Source of the DNA: Onthophagus taurus
Lineage: Eukaryota; Arthropoda; Insecta; Coleoptera; Scarabaeidae
NCBI RefSeq assembly: GCF_036711975.1
Contig: NW_027248940.1
Location: 4,402,001 to 4,466,000, forward strand
Direction: 5' to 3'
Length of the DNA stretch: 64,000 nucleotides
Of this stretch, positions 44,318-52,768 are shown in pieces; the stretch's first letter is position 1; each line of letters begins with the position of its first letter. Below the pieces are notes generated by a model. That model did no database searches. It had not been told where the DNA came from and saw only the letters and a program-made list of their open reading frames with translations. The translations under genes and the position numbers were made by a program.

Positions 44318-45576
44318 TGGACATTTTAAAAGTAACGGATAAGATAAAAACAGATCACTCTATCGTAAGTTATGAATTCCATTCGCATCAACCGTTTGGA
44401 TCGACCACGTTCGATAACAATGACGAAATTAGAATTTCAATTCCGGAAATAGATAATTATACTTTACCGAGCGAGAGTTATCTATACGTCGAGGGTAGCG
44501 TTCGTAAGTTAGCCGCGGACGGAAGTATAACAAAAGATGCCAGCGCCACGGGGCAATTGGTTAACAATCCCGTTGCATTTATGTTTAGCGATATTCGATA
44601 TCTTATTAACGGAGTACATGTTGATGGTGTGCGGAACGTCGGTATAAGCTCATGCATGAAGGGTTATTTCTCATCTACACAGAACGAGGTGGTGAAATTA
44701 GCGAACGCCGGTTGGCACATAAAACCTTGGAAAGATGATATAGCGGGTGTTTCAAAGGCTTTAGATAAAAATGGAAATTTCGGTCTTAGCGTTCCGCTAA
44801 AATCGTTGCTAGGATTCGCAGAAGATTTCAGAAAGATCATGATGAACGTTCGACAGGAACTTGTGCTAATTCGCGGACACGATGATACGGACGTCATCTT
44901 TCAACCAGCAGCCGCTCCGAACGACGAAAAATTGAAATTGATCATTAATAAAATTATATGGAGAGTTCCTCACGTGGCGGTGGGATTACGCGAACAGTTG
45001 GCATTAACAAAACTATCAGAAAGAAACGTAGACATTCACGTTCCTTTTCGATCGTGGGAAATACACGAGTACCCTCAATTACCTCAAACTACGAAGCAAT
45101 CTTGGGCCGTCAAAACTGCTCCACAATTGGAAACGCCTAGATTTATAATCATCGGATTTCAAACAAATCGAAAGGGTATATTTAAAGGAAACATGGCATT
45201 ATTTGATAATATAAACTTAACGAACGTAACGGTTTTCTTGAATGGAGAACGTTTTCCGTACGATAATTTGAATGTGGATTTTGATAACAATCACTATGCG
45301 ATTTTGTATGATATGTATTCAAGATTTCAGCAAGCATACTACTATCAAGAAAGCGAACCTTTGTTTTCACCGGAAGAATTTAAAACTTACGCGCCGTTAA
45401 TTGGAATCGATTGCACGTATCAACAGGAAGCAATACATAAAAGCGGAGTAGAAATAAAAATCGAGTATTCAACGAAAAATCCAATTCCGGAAGGTACGAC
45501 AGCTTACGCATTAATTCTGCATGACAGAGCATTTGTGTATTCGCCTCTTACGAAAATGGTTAAGCAATTAATATAG
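44317..45576 (+). CDS. Major capsid protein (double jelly-roll, hexon-like)
   Basis: 419 residues. The start and position match Polinton/adintovirus major capsid proteins: SIVSYEFHSHQPFGSTTF, IDNYTLPSESYLYVEGSV, a central DVIFQPAAAPNDEKLKLII with the motif WRVPHV, and a C-terminal region with LTNVTVFLNGERFPYDN and VEIKIEYSTKNP. Beta-rich with no transmembrane segment. It would build the icosahedral shell. The reading frame is intact. Confidence 0.8.
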   Translation: MDILKVTDKIKTDHSIVSYEFHSHQPFGSTTFDNNDEIRISIPEIDNYTLPSESYLYVEGSVRKLAADGSITKDASATGQLVNNPVAFMFSDIRYLINGVHVDGVRNVGISSCMKGYFSSTQNEVVKLANAGWHIKPWKDDIAGVSKALDKNGNFGLSVPLKSLLGFAEDFRKIMMNVRQELVLIRGHDDTDVIFQPAAAPNDEKLKLIINKIIWRVPHVAVGLREQLALTKLSERNVDIHVPFRSWEIHEYPQLPQTTKQSWAVKTAPQLETPRFIIIGFQTNRKGIFKGNMALFDNINLTNVTVFLNGERFPYDNLNVDFDNNHYAILYDMYSRFQQAYYYQESEPLFSPEEFKTYAPLIGIDCTYQQEAIHKSGVEIKIEYSTKNPIPEGTTAYALILHDRAFVYSPLTKMVKQLI

Positions 45577-45649
45577 TGGTACTGTTGAAGCAACGTCATT
45601 TAGTGTATCTCTAAACATCGAAGGAAACGTTTGCATATAGTGGTATATT

Positions 45650-46129
45650 ATGGATATTATGGTTTTTCAAAGGGATTTTATTATTTTGGACATTCAAGGT
45701 TTCACGATAAACGATGAAGAATTTATCCCAAAGGAACTGGCTTCTTACGACAGTAATCATTGTATAAGTCATTACGTGTTTCAACCTAGTCGAAGCTTTT
45801 CTTCACTATCTACCAAATTTCGCAATACGGCGAATTGGTTAATGAGTCATCATCATTGTATTGATTGGAACGACGGGTTTGTTCCTGCGTCTCGTTTCGA
45901 TGAGATCGTTTATTATTTGTGTCGTTCGACAAAAGTAGCGTACGTAAAAGGACGTGAGAAAGCTACATTTTTAAGAAGAATTTTAACAATACCGGTAAAA
46001 GAATTGCCGGAAAATGAATGCAAATTGGAGGTTGGTGCGCCGATGTGTCCCTATCATAAAAAGAGACCAAGTATGTGCTCCTTATCGAATGTTTTTTATT
46101 TATTTTCATACGTATTCAGACATCTATAA
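45650..46129 (+). CDS. Polinton-associated protein of unknown function (possible nuclease remnant)
   Basis: 159 residues. The start FIILDIQGF and the block WLMSHHHCIDWNDGFVP recall a protein common in insect repeats, where the first motif reads DIEGF, as in DEDDh exonucleases. Here the acidic residue is Gln, so activity is doubtful. A Cys/His pattern CPYHKKRPSMC lies near the end. It may start at the ATG at 45650 or 45659. No closer assignment. Confidence 0.5.
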   Translation: MDIMVFQRDFIILDIQGFTINDEEFIPKELASYDSNHCISHYVFQPSRSFSSLSTKFRNTANWLMSHHHCIDWNDGFVPASRFDEIVYYLCRSTKVAYVKGREKATFLRRILTIPVKELPENECKLEVGAPMCPYHKKRPSMCSLSNVFYLFSYVFRHL

Positions 46130-46185
46130 CTATATGTAAACGAATTGAGAAAGGCAGACGGGTAGTAGCGGTAGAGCAGTTCAAG

Positions 46186-46518
46186 ATGGAACGTCTTTGG
46201 CGGTTAGTTACCAGATTGGGACTTTCAACTTTTATAATTAATAAAGTGTGGGATATTATGGAAAGATACGAATCTGATTTATCTTTTGCGAATATTAAAA
46301 ACTACGAATTATGTTATTTACCAATCGATTATTATATCAATAAAGTAAAGCCATTAGATTTGGCGGCGGTTTGGTTTAAATTACCGTTGAAGTATAGAAA
46401 CGATGAGCGATTACAAAGCAAGCTGCCCTGTTTTGAACATTATAATTTGCCTCATTGGGAAACGCATATTGATGGTCCACCATCGGCAAGAAAGGATTGT
46501 TCTTTATGTATGGTTTAG
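46186..46518 (+). CDS. Small Polinton protein of unknown function
   Basis: 110 residues from the ATG at 46186 (MERLWRLVTRLGLS). Contains NYELCYLPIDYYINK, YNLPHWETHIDGPP and ends in CSLCMV. The open frame extends upstream to 46075, but that part overlaps the previous gene and lacks a better start. AATAAAAG at about 46556 may be its polyadenylation signal. Confidence 0.5.
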   Translation: MERLWRLVTRLGLSTFIINKVWDIMERYESDLSFANIKNYELCYLPIDYYINKVKPLDLAAVWFKLPLKYRNDERLQSKLPCFEHYNLPHWETHIDGPPSARKDCSLCMV

Positions 46519-46529
46519 TATATAAACAT

Positions 46530-46988
46530 TGTCAGTTATAGATTGTAAATTAATAATAATAAAAGATTGTAAAAAGTGTAAAAAGTTGTTTTAATTTAAA
46601 AGAAAAAATAGTTAATCTAAATGAATACATGGTATGTATACATTGGGTTGGGTTGGTATGACTTGGGTTGTACATTGAAAAAGTATTAAATTGGAAGAAA
46701 GAAAGGGGAAAAAAAGGAAGAAAAAAAAAAAAAAAAAAAGAAAAGAAAAAGGGAAAAGGATTGTTTATTGAAGCTCCTCCTATGCTCCTCCCATGCTCCT
46801 CCTCAGGCTCCTCCCAAAGTGGAGATGGAAGAGTGGGGATGGGAGTGGGGGAAATCTAAAATTCCCCCCCCCCCCCCCGGTTGCCAGGAAAGTAGAGCCA
46901 GAAAAAAAGTACCCCCACTCTAACTCCGCCCATTCCCCACTCCTCCCCCTTGTCACGCCCCACCCCACGCCCCCCTTCATTACTCTAC
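46530..46988. other. Low-complexity spacer (purine tract, poly-C)
   Basis: A GA-rich run with long A-tracts (46690-46770), CTCCTCCCATGCTCCTCC repeats, then a run of about 14 C at 46865-46880 and CCCC-rich sequence up to the TATA box. The reading frames here are low-complexity artefacts. It separates the late virion block from the next transcription unit. Confidence 0.7.
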
Positions 46989-47024
46989 TATAAGAAGGCA
47001 CCTCCCAGCCTTTGAAAGTCACTT
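46989..47024 (+). promoter_or_regulatory. TATA box and initiator of the multi-intron leader
   Basis: TATAAG at 46989-46994 is followed by TCACTT at 47019-47024. A start at about 47021 lies 32 bp from the TATA box. It would feed the seven-intron leader of the gene at 47767. Confidence 0.55.
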
Positions 47025-47766
47025 AAGTGTTTGTGTTCTTCAGTTTTTGGTAAGTACAACCTTCTTTATTATCATGTTTATATAACGTTTTCTCTCCATC
47101 ACTACAGCTCTTTCCACAACTTTCTCTTTTTTGGTGAGTAAAACTATATTTGTTTTGCATGTTTATATAATATTTAAAATTGTTTTTTCCACTCCTAGAC
47201 ATCCTTGCTCAATAAGCTTTCTCTTTTTTTGCTGTGTTTTATTTGGTAAGTAACCTTTTTTATTTTGCTTATATAATATGTAAAATATTCTTGTTTTGTT
47301 TCATCATAACAGTTCTTTCTACTTTGTTTTTGTGAGTACAACTTGTTTATTTGTTTGTTATGTTAAATTGTTATTTTTATTTTTCAATTCCTACAGGACC
47401 TTACTACTGATCACTTCCATTTTGTGTTTGATCAATTCGATCAGTTTTGATAACTTCGTTATCTCGGCGACTTTTTTCTGGTAAGCCTTATAGCCTTCTT
47501 TTCCTTTGCATATATTGTTGCTAATCTGTTTTTTTTTTCATTCCTATAGCTCCTTCTATTTTAAATCTTAATTTTTGTTGGTAAGCATAACTTTATTATT
47601 CGAACGTTTGTATCATAATATCTACAATAATTTTTTATCATTCACATCCTATCATTCAGCACCCACTGCAATTAGATTTTAACGTTCTTTTCATCAAGCG
47701 ATGTAAGTATACATGATTTTTTATTAAAATAAAATAAATTAATGTATGAATCTTTTTTTTATCAAG
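47021..47766 (+). promoter_or_regulatory. 5-prime leader with seven consecutive micro-introns
   Basis: Predicted introns: 47050-47107, 47134-47198, 47246-47312, 47332-47396, 47481-47549, 47581-47659 and 47703-47766. Each has a GTAAGT, GTGAGT or GTAAGC donor and a pyrimidine tract before AG. The sizes are 58-79 bp and the exons between are 19-84 nt. No exon contains ATG, while introns 1, 2, 3, 4 and 7 do, so the spliced leader of about 280 nt is free of upstream starts. The last join places ATG directly at 47767. Introns 1-3 share a CATGTTTATATAA-like core, so the units look like tandem duplicates. Confidence 0.75.
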
Positions 47767-48747
47767 ATGTCTCAAGACGGTTTTAGTCAAATTGATTTAA
47801 CTGCTCCCGGTTTCGCCAGCAGCCAGGAGTCATTCCTGTTAAACAGTTTTGACATAAACCTGTTGAACATATCGACTGTTGAGAAGGCGCTGGATCCAAA
47901 CGTGCAACCTAATGAGCAGCCGATGGATCCTAACGTAGAATCTAATGCGCAGCAAGATCCGTCGCTTCTGAACGTCGCAGGTTCCGCGAATGTCGACGAT
48001 AAAAATGTGAAACGCCTTTCACTTCGTCGGAATTCGGGGAACCGTGAACATTGGAAGAAGGCTGCAGGTGTGTGGGTACCGTCAGAAAAGTATAGAGAGG
48101 AAAGAAGGGAGGCACGTGCTCGTTCGCGACGTAGCCAACGCAAGTATGTGTCAGTTGAACAAGCGACCCCGTCGAAGGTTGAAATGACACAGTCGAAAGT
48201 GGTTACCGAGAACGAGTCCGATAAATCCGACGACTCTCTTGCTTTAATGGCGGTATCACAACACTGTAGTAACCGGAAGTATCTTAAAGCTACTAAGGCT
48301 TCTTTTTCTTCTTCTAAAGCTTCATTGGCTCCCGTTACTAACTCAAATATCCCTAACACCGAAATTCCTTCGTTAAGCCCGAAAGTACACATCTTAAGGG
48401 TTGACAATATTCCTGCTAATATTCCTACTACTTCAGATATTTCCGATGTGTCTGCCAGCCTTTTTTCAAACGCAATGTGTACAGCAGTAGAAACAACCAA
48501 AGGGGAGATTTTGGCCGAAATTAATAATTTGTATCAAAATTTTTATAAAGACCTTCATGCAAAGGTTCTTCAATTGCAGACCTCTTTGAGAGAACTTTCA
48601 CAGTTTAGAGAAGGGCTGACATCGAGCTGTAACAACCCTTTAACAATATCGCTCGACATCACCATAGCATCATTAACCTGTGAAATTAAAAAGGCTGAAT
48701 GTATTTTATCTAGTTTCACTACTAATAGCGTAAACTTCCCTTCCTAG
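47767..48747 (+). CDS. Coiled-coil Polinton protein of unknown function
   Basis: 326 residues, starting exactly at the last leader acceptor (TTATCAAG then ATG). The N-terminal part has the repeated segments DPNVQPNEQPM and DPNVESNAQQ, then a basic middle (REERREARARSRRSQRKY), a Ser-rich linker and a C-terminal coiled coil (EILAEINNLYQNFYKDLHAK). No enzyme motif was seen. Its codon use is more GC-rich than its neighbours. Its place beside the PPxY protein suggests a virion or fibre-like role, but that is a guess. Confidence 0.6.
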   Translation: MSQDGFSQIDLTAPGFASSQESFLLNSFDINLLNISTVEKALDPNVQPNEQPMDPNVESNAQQDPSLLNVAGSANVDDKNVKRLSLRRNSGNREHWKKAAGVWVPSEKYREERREARARSRRSQRKYVSVEQATPSKVEMTQSKVVTENESDKSDDSLALMAVSQHCSNRKYLKATKASFSSSKASLAPVTNSNIPNTEIPSLSPKVHILRVDNIPANIPTTSDISDVSASLFSNAMCTAVETTKGEILAEINNLYQNFYKDLHAKVLQLQTSLRELSQFREGLTSSCNNPLTISLDITIASLTCEIKKAECILSSFTTNSVNFPS

Positions 48748-48754
48748 CTTAAAG

Positions 48755-49106
48755 ATGACTAATAATATGGATAATATGAGAGTTAATCATATGCTAAGAC
48801 TATGTGAAGTGGAGCAGAAAGTTGCCTCGTTGGAGGTAAAATTAGATGCTATATTTAAGTTGGTACGTTATACTTATAATACTTTTTTCCATGTCATTAA
48901 TTTTATCTTCTCAGCTGCAGAGTGTGTCAGAATCGGCTGTGGTGAGGGGTGAAGTGCATGTGCAAAACATGCACATTAACCGTTGCACATGTGCTAGTTC
49001 ACCGACTCCGGCACCGACTCCGGCAACGACTCCGGCAACTACTCCGGCACCAGCAGCACCACCACCTCCTTACCAAAGATATCAAGAAGAGGAGGAGGAG
49101 TGGTAA
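48755..49106 (+). CDS. PPxY-containing small protein, two exons
   Basis: Exon 1 is 48755-48862 and exon 2 is 48915-49106, split by a 52-bp intron (GTACGT donor, TCTTCTCAG acceptor). The join is in frame and gives 99 residues. The first 36 form a heptad-like helix (VEQKVASLEVKLDAIF). The second exon has CTC, then (PTPA/PATT) repeats and PPPPYQRY near the end, followed by EEEEEW. PPxY motifs recruit NEDD4-type ubiquitin ligases in adenovirus pVI and retroviral Gag. A role in entry, trafficking or exit is inferred from the motif. If the intron is kept, a hydrophobic tail is made instead. Confidence 0.65.
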
Positions 49107-49129
49107 CTACTCCTTCTCTTCTTTTATTT

Positions 49130-49213
49130 ATTAAGTTAATATTAAGTTAATATTAAGTTAATTATTAAGTTAATTATTAAGTTAATTATTAAGTTAATTA
49201 TTAAGTTAATTAT
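49130..49213. repeat. Tandem repeat TTAATTATTAAG
   Basis: Units of 11-13 bp (AAGTTAATATT, then AAGTTAATTATT) repeated about seven times just upstream of the ATPase promoter. Confidence 0.9.
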
Positions 49214-49244
49214 TATTTTATACTTCCAATATACTCAATATATC

Positions 49245-49280
49245 TATATAAAGTTACTTTTGCTATATTTTCATTCAGTC
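49245..49280 (+). promoter_or_regulatory. TATA box and TCAGT initiator of the ATPase gene
   Basis: TATATAAAG at 49245-49253 and TCAGTC at 49275-49280 are about 30 bp apart, a consensus insect core promoter. The ATG follows at 49320. Confidence 0.65.
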
Positions 49281-49319
49281 TTATCCTGTTAATGTTATAA
49301 TTCATTTAGTACGAGAATC

Positions 49320-50024
49320 ATGATCGACGAGAAATTAAAATGTCTACCGCAACTTCTAACACTGCCTATAGTAAATTTTAGTAATGGTTCGGTCGAAGAA
49401 CACTTTACAAGACACAGCAATTTATTTGGTGGAAAATGTAAGCGAGGTTTAATTGTAGGACCCTCTGGTGTCGGAAAAACAAATGCTATGTTATCGCTTT
49501 TACTTGCACGTAATGGCCTCCGCTTCCTAAACTTATACTTATGCTCCAATTCGTTATACCAAAATAAGTACGATTTTTTAAGACGTTTAATTGAACCTAT
49601 AAAAGATTGCGGTTACTATGAATTTTCTAATATAGACGAGTTCATTCGACCGGAAGATGCGAAAGAATATTCGGTAGTCGTATTTGACGATGTTTCCTGT
49701 ACAGGTCAAAATGTCATTAAGGAATTTTTTTCGTATGGTCGACATAAAAACATTGATTGTTTTCTAATTTGTCAAAGTTATAGTGCAATTCCAAAACAAT
49801 TAGTTCGCGATAATTGTAACTTTTTGGTGTTATTTAAACAAGACTTAACAAATTTAAAACACGTATTTGAAGATCACATAATGAGCGATATGGAGTTTCA
49901 TCGGCTAAAGGAAATTAGCGATGCTTGTTGGGAGAATAGACACGGCATCCTAGTTATTGATTTAGATTGTAGTGTATCTAAGGGACGTTACCGTAAGGGT
50001 TTTGATAAATTCATTGAAGTTTAA
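49320..50024 (+). CDS. FtsK/HerA-type genome-packaging ATPase
   Basis: 234 residues. Walker A GPSGVGKT at 47-54 and Walker B SVVVFDDV near 118-125, followed by a SYSAIPKQLVRDNC sensor-like segment. This is the A32-like ATPase found in Polintons, adintoviruses and virophages, which pumps DNA into the capsid. All motifs are intact. It starts a block ATPase - DUF8207 - small protein - integrase under its own promoter. Confidence 0.85.
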   Translation: MIDEKLKCLPQLLTLPIVNFSNGSVEEHFTRHSNLFGGKCKRGLIVGPSGVGKTNAMLSLLLARNGLRFLNLYLCSNSLYQNKYDFLRRLIEPIKDCGYYEFSNIDEFIRPEDAKEYSVVVFDDVSCTGQNVIKEFFSYGRHKNIDCFLICQSYSAIPKQLVRDNCNFLVLFKQDLTNLKHVFEDHIMSDMEFHRLKEISDACWENRHGILVIDLDCSVSKGRYRKGFDKFIEV

Positions 50025-50075
50025 AACTAACGACTTCAGCTGTACAGTTCGTAGTAACTTCACATACATCATACA

Positions 50076-51239
50076 ATGAACAAGACGATAGCTGCAGAAC
50101 TTATCGCGGCACGAGAAGTCGTGAGAGACAAAATTCGTTCTTTAAAAGAAGACTTAGAGGAGTCAAGGATTCGGTCGGAAACCGCATATGCACCCATCGC
50201 AAGACCCTTACAGGATATTGTCGCAAAACTTGACACTGCGCCTTTACTATCCATTCCAAAACGAAGTTTATCTCCAAAAGAAGAAAAATTGATATCTAAG
50301 ATACAACGCTACTCGCCGGATATTTCTGACGTACCAGCTAAAACCGAGACCGAATATTTTATTCGAAAACCGAAAGTTCCATTAAAAGAACAACGACGAA
50401 AATTTGCTACATCGACTCCTGAAAAAAGGTTGGTATCTTCTCCCACGTCTTCTCCTCTTGGTCCATTAGCTCATGCAGAAGAAGAAGTATATGAAGTTCC
50501 GCCGGGCGAAGAAGAAGAACTCCTCGATTCTAGCGAGGATACCGGAGCTCTTATTTCGGACGCACATAATCGAATAGAACGACTTAAAGATGAAATAGAA
50601 GAAAGATTGGAATCTCCAGAGGTACAAGCCGCTTTGAGTCAGTTTCATCCTTTGCCCAGAACGTATATTGTTGGTTTAACAACTGATTTAAAAGATGATT
50701 ATGATCGTTTATACGGTGTTCGCGAAACTCCCGAAGGTTTCTACATTGGAGTCAGTCCTGTTCACTTTGAGGATCAGGATATTCACGTTGGAAACTTCAA
50801 ATATACGGGAACCGTTGGTTTATACGATTTACTATTTAAAAACGAACCGGGCAAATTTACAATTCAGGACATGCGCAACTACAAAGATATCTTACTACGT
50901 TCAAATGCTCCGTACATTAATTACATTCCAGAGGCAGGTATGACTACTGAGGACGACAGTGGGAAATTTCAGAATATTATCAAGCCTATCGTTGAAGGTA
51001 ACAAACCCAAGGTGCATTGGGCTAAATACTGGCCGAATCCGAAGAAAAAAGTCGGTGGTGCATTACAAAAACAAGTCGTTCCTGGGGCTCTTATCGAATA
51101 CGAGTATTGGGACGATCCCAACGAACTTGTCGACAGACTGCGTTTGTTGATGGCCTCGCAAACTGCAGGTCATTCTGCACATGTCAATGAAATATCATCA
51201 ATAATATCGGAGCTAACAGAGGCCGAGATTATACGTTAA
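50076..51239 (+). CDS. DUF8207-like Polinton protein
   Basis: 387 residues. An N-terminal coiled coil (EVVRDKIRSLKEDLEESR), a long polar linker with acidic runs, then a conserved C-terminal block: YGVRETPEGFYIG, KYTGTVGLYDLLF, MRNYKDILLRSNAPYINYIP and a Lys-rich tail. The GTxGLxxLL and NYKxIL pattern is widespread in insect genomes as DUF8207 (name from memory) and lies in Polintons. Function unknown. It follows the ATPase by 51 bp. Confidence 0.65.
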   Translation: MNKTIAAELIAAREVVRDKIRSLKEDLEESRIRSETAYAPIARPLQDIVAKLDTAPLLSIPKRSLSPKEEKLISKIQRYSPDISDVPAKTETEYFIRKPKVPLKEQRRKFATSTPEKRLVSSPTSSPLGPLAHAEEEVYEVPPGEEEELLDSSEDTGALISDAHNRIERLKDEIEERLESPEVQAALSQFHPLPRTYIVGLTTDLKDDYDRLYGVRETPEGFYIGVSPVHFEDQDIHVGNFKYTGTVGLYDLLFKNEPGKFTIQDMRNYKDILLRSNAPYINYIPEAGMTTEDDSGKFQNIIKPIVEGNKPKVHWAKYWPNPKKKVGGALQKQVVPGALIEYEYWDDPNELVDRLRLLMASQTAGHSAHVNEISSIISELTEAEIIR

Positions 51240-51308
51240 AATATTATCATAAATATACGACTCTCACATTTTTTGTTTTAAAACACCGACGTTTGTGAAC
51301 TAGAGCAG

Positions 51309-51734
51309 ATGAGTTTAAGCAAGTTCGGAAAACATTCGTCTAGTATGACGATCGATAAGTTTGGTAAACACGTACACGGACACAACATTGCTGCTCATTT
51401 TAATAAACGTGAAAACTTACAACGATATTTCAAACAACCAACAATACTTACGTTTAGCGGAGATGGAACTACGGATACAACGGATAATTATTACATTATT
51501 CAAAATTTAGGTTACGTAAGTAAATATATAAACTATTTATATATTGGTGAAATAGTGAAATACCGATTTGAAGGAGACGTTGAAATGATTATTAACGGGA
51601 GTATCTTCGATCCAAATAAAAAGTTAAATGTTCTCTTCTTTGGAGATAAAATAGTTTGCAAACCCACAACGAAGACCACTTTACTCAAGAAACCATTTAT
51701 GGTAGAACTGCTCATTGAAATATCCAGAAAATGA
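51309..51734 (+). CDS. Small Polinton protein of unknown function
   Basis: 141 residues. The N-terminus repeats SKFGKHSS and DKFGKHVH, then a beta-rich segment (ILTFSGDGTTDTTDNYYII, FEGDVEMIINGS). It may be a small virion protein. The stop overlaps the integrase ATG (ATGA), as in tightly packed viral blocks. Confidence 0.55.
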   Translation: MSLSKFGKHSSSMTIDKFGKHVHGHNIAAHFNKRENLQRYFKQPTILTFSGDGTTDTTDNYYIIQNLGYVSKYINYLYIGEIVKYRFEGDVEMIINGSIFDPNKKLNVLFFGDKIVCKPTTKTTLLKKPFMVELLIEISRK

Positions 51735-52666
51735 GCGACATTAAAAGGTCCGTCGTAAACGAGTTGCACGCGTCCGCGAGGAAAAAGTATAAACGCAGAC
51801 GTGTTATTATAAAAGGTTTAACGGACTTATTTCAAGCTGATTTAGTGGAGATGATACCTTATTCAAAAGCAAATGGTAATTTTAAATATATTCTAACAGT
51901 TATTAATGCTTTCTCAAAGTATGGATGGGCTGTACCACTAAAAAACAAAACTGGCAAAGAAGTTACGCGAGCTATGGAAACAATTCTATCGGAAAAGCGG
52001 AAAAACATACCGAAGAATCTGCAAACGGATAACGGAAAAGAATTTTACAATGAGGATTTTAAAAAGCTCATGTCACGATATCACATCAATCACTACAGTT
52101 CATTTTCCAATTTAAAGAGTTCTATTGTTGAACGGTTTAATAGAACAATAAAAGAAAAAATGTGGAAAGAATTTAGTATGCAAGGTAACTATCGTTGGTT
52201 GGAATTGCTTCCCAAATTAATTCTGGATTATAACAACCAAGTTCACAGGACGATAGGAATGAAACCTAGCGAGGTAAATAACAGAAACGCATCGACACTG
52301 TTAAAAACTGTATATAATTACATAAAAATTGTCGATCCTTATACCAAAAAATTTAATGTCGGTGATCACGTCAGAGTGAGCAAGCATCGACACGCCTTCA
52401 CCAAAAACTATACTCCCAATTGGTCTAACGAAGTGTTTACAATACATTCTGTTCGTAATACTTTCCCAACAACATATCTGCTCAAAGATGCATCCAATGA
52501 AAAAATTATGGGTGGTTTTTATCGAGAGGAATTACAAAAAGTTAAATATCCTGACGTCTACTTGGTGGAAAAAGTGCTACGGCGAAAAGGAAATCAAGTG
52601 TTTGTGAAATGGTTAGGATTAGGTCCGTCTCATAATTCTTGGATCTCAAAAACTAACGTTCTTTAA
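51731..52666 (+). CDS. Retrovirus-like integrase with chromodomain
   Basis: 311 residues. The catalytic core has LFQADLVEM (Asp37), LQTDNGKEFYNEDF (Asp100) and SSIVERFNRTIKEK (Glu134). An SH3-like domain follows (KFNVGDHVRVSKH), and the C-terminal 45 residues form a chromodomain (VYLVEKVLRRKGNQVFVKWL, then HNSWI). It inserts the element and makes the 6-bp duplication. The chromodomain may steer insertion to marked chromatin. It is intact, and it converges with the polymerase gene over a 102-bp gap. Confidence 0.9.
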   Translation: MSDIKRSVVNELHASARKKYKRRRVIIKGLTDLFQADLVEMIPYSKANGNFKYILTVINAFSKYGWAVPLKNKTGKEVTRAMETILSEKRKNIPKNLQTDNGKEFYNEDFKKLMSRYHINHYSSFSNLKSSIVERFNRTIKEKMWKEFSMQGNYRWLELLPKLILDYNNQVHRTIGMKPSEVNNRNASTLLKTVYNYIKIVDPYTKKFNVGDHVRVSKHRHAFTKNYTPNWSNEVFTIHSVRNTFPTTYLLKDASNEKIMGGFYREELQKVKYPDVYLVEKVLRRKGNQVFVKWLGLGPSHNSWISKTNVL

Positions 52667-52768
52667 AACGTATAAAGACCTATTTAAAAGTTTACAAGAC
52701 TTTATTAACAATCGAACATTACAAATACATTATTATTATTATTCTTTACAATTTTTTTTAAATTAAAT

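Noticed and set aside
44664..45370. Alternative frames over the major capsid gene
   Set aside because: They overlap an intact 419-residue capsid frame and lack any recognisable feature.
46668..47022. Gly- and Pro-rich frames on both strands in the poly-C region
   Set aside because: They arise from low-complexity sequence, and one overlaps the TATA box of the next unit.
47021..47766. A chance series of GT and AG dinucleotides in T-rich DNA
   Set aside because: The donors match the longer consensus GTAAGT/GTGAGT/GTAAGC seven times in alternation with pyrimidine-AG acceptors. Sizes are uniform, and ATGs are excluded from the exons. I kept it as a finding, but RNA data must confirm it.
47787..48500. 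Minus-strand frame of 237 residues over the coiled-coil gene
   Set aside because: It is antisense to a gene with its own spliced leader and start. I see no domain in it.
49130..49213. A CRISPR-like array
   Set aside because: The repeats are short, contiguous and AT-only, with no spacers, in a eukaryotic setting. It is a simple tandem repeat.
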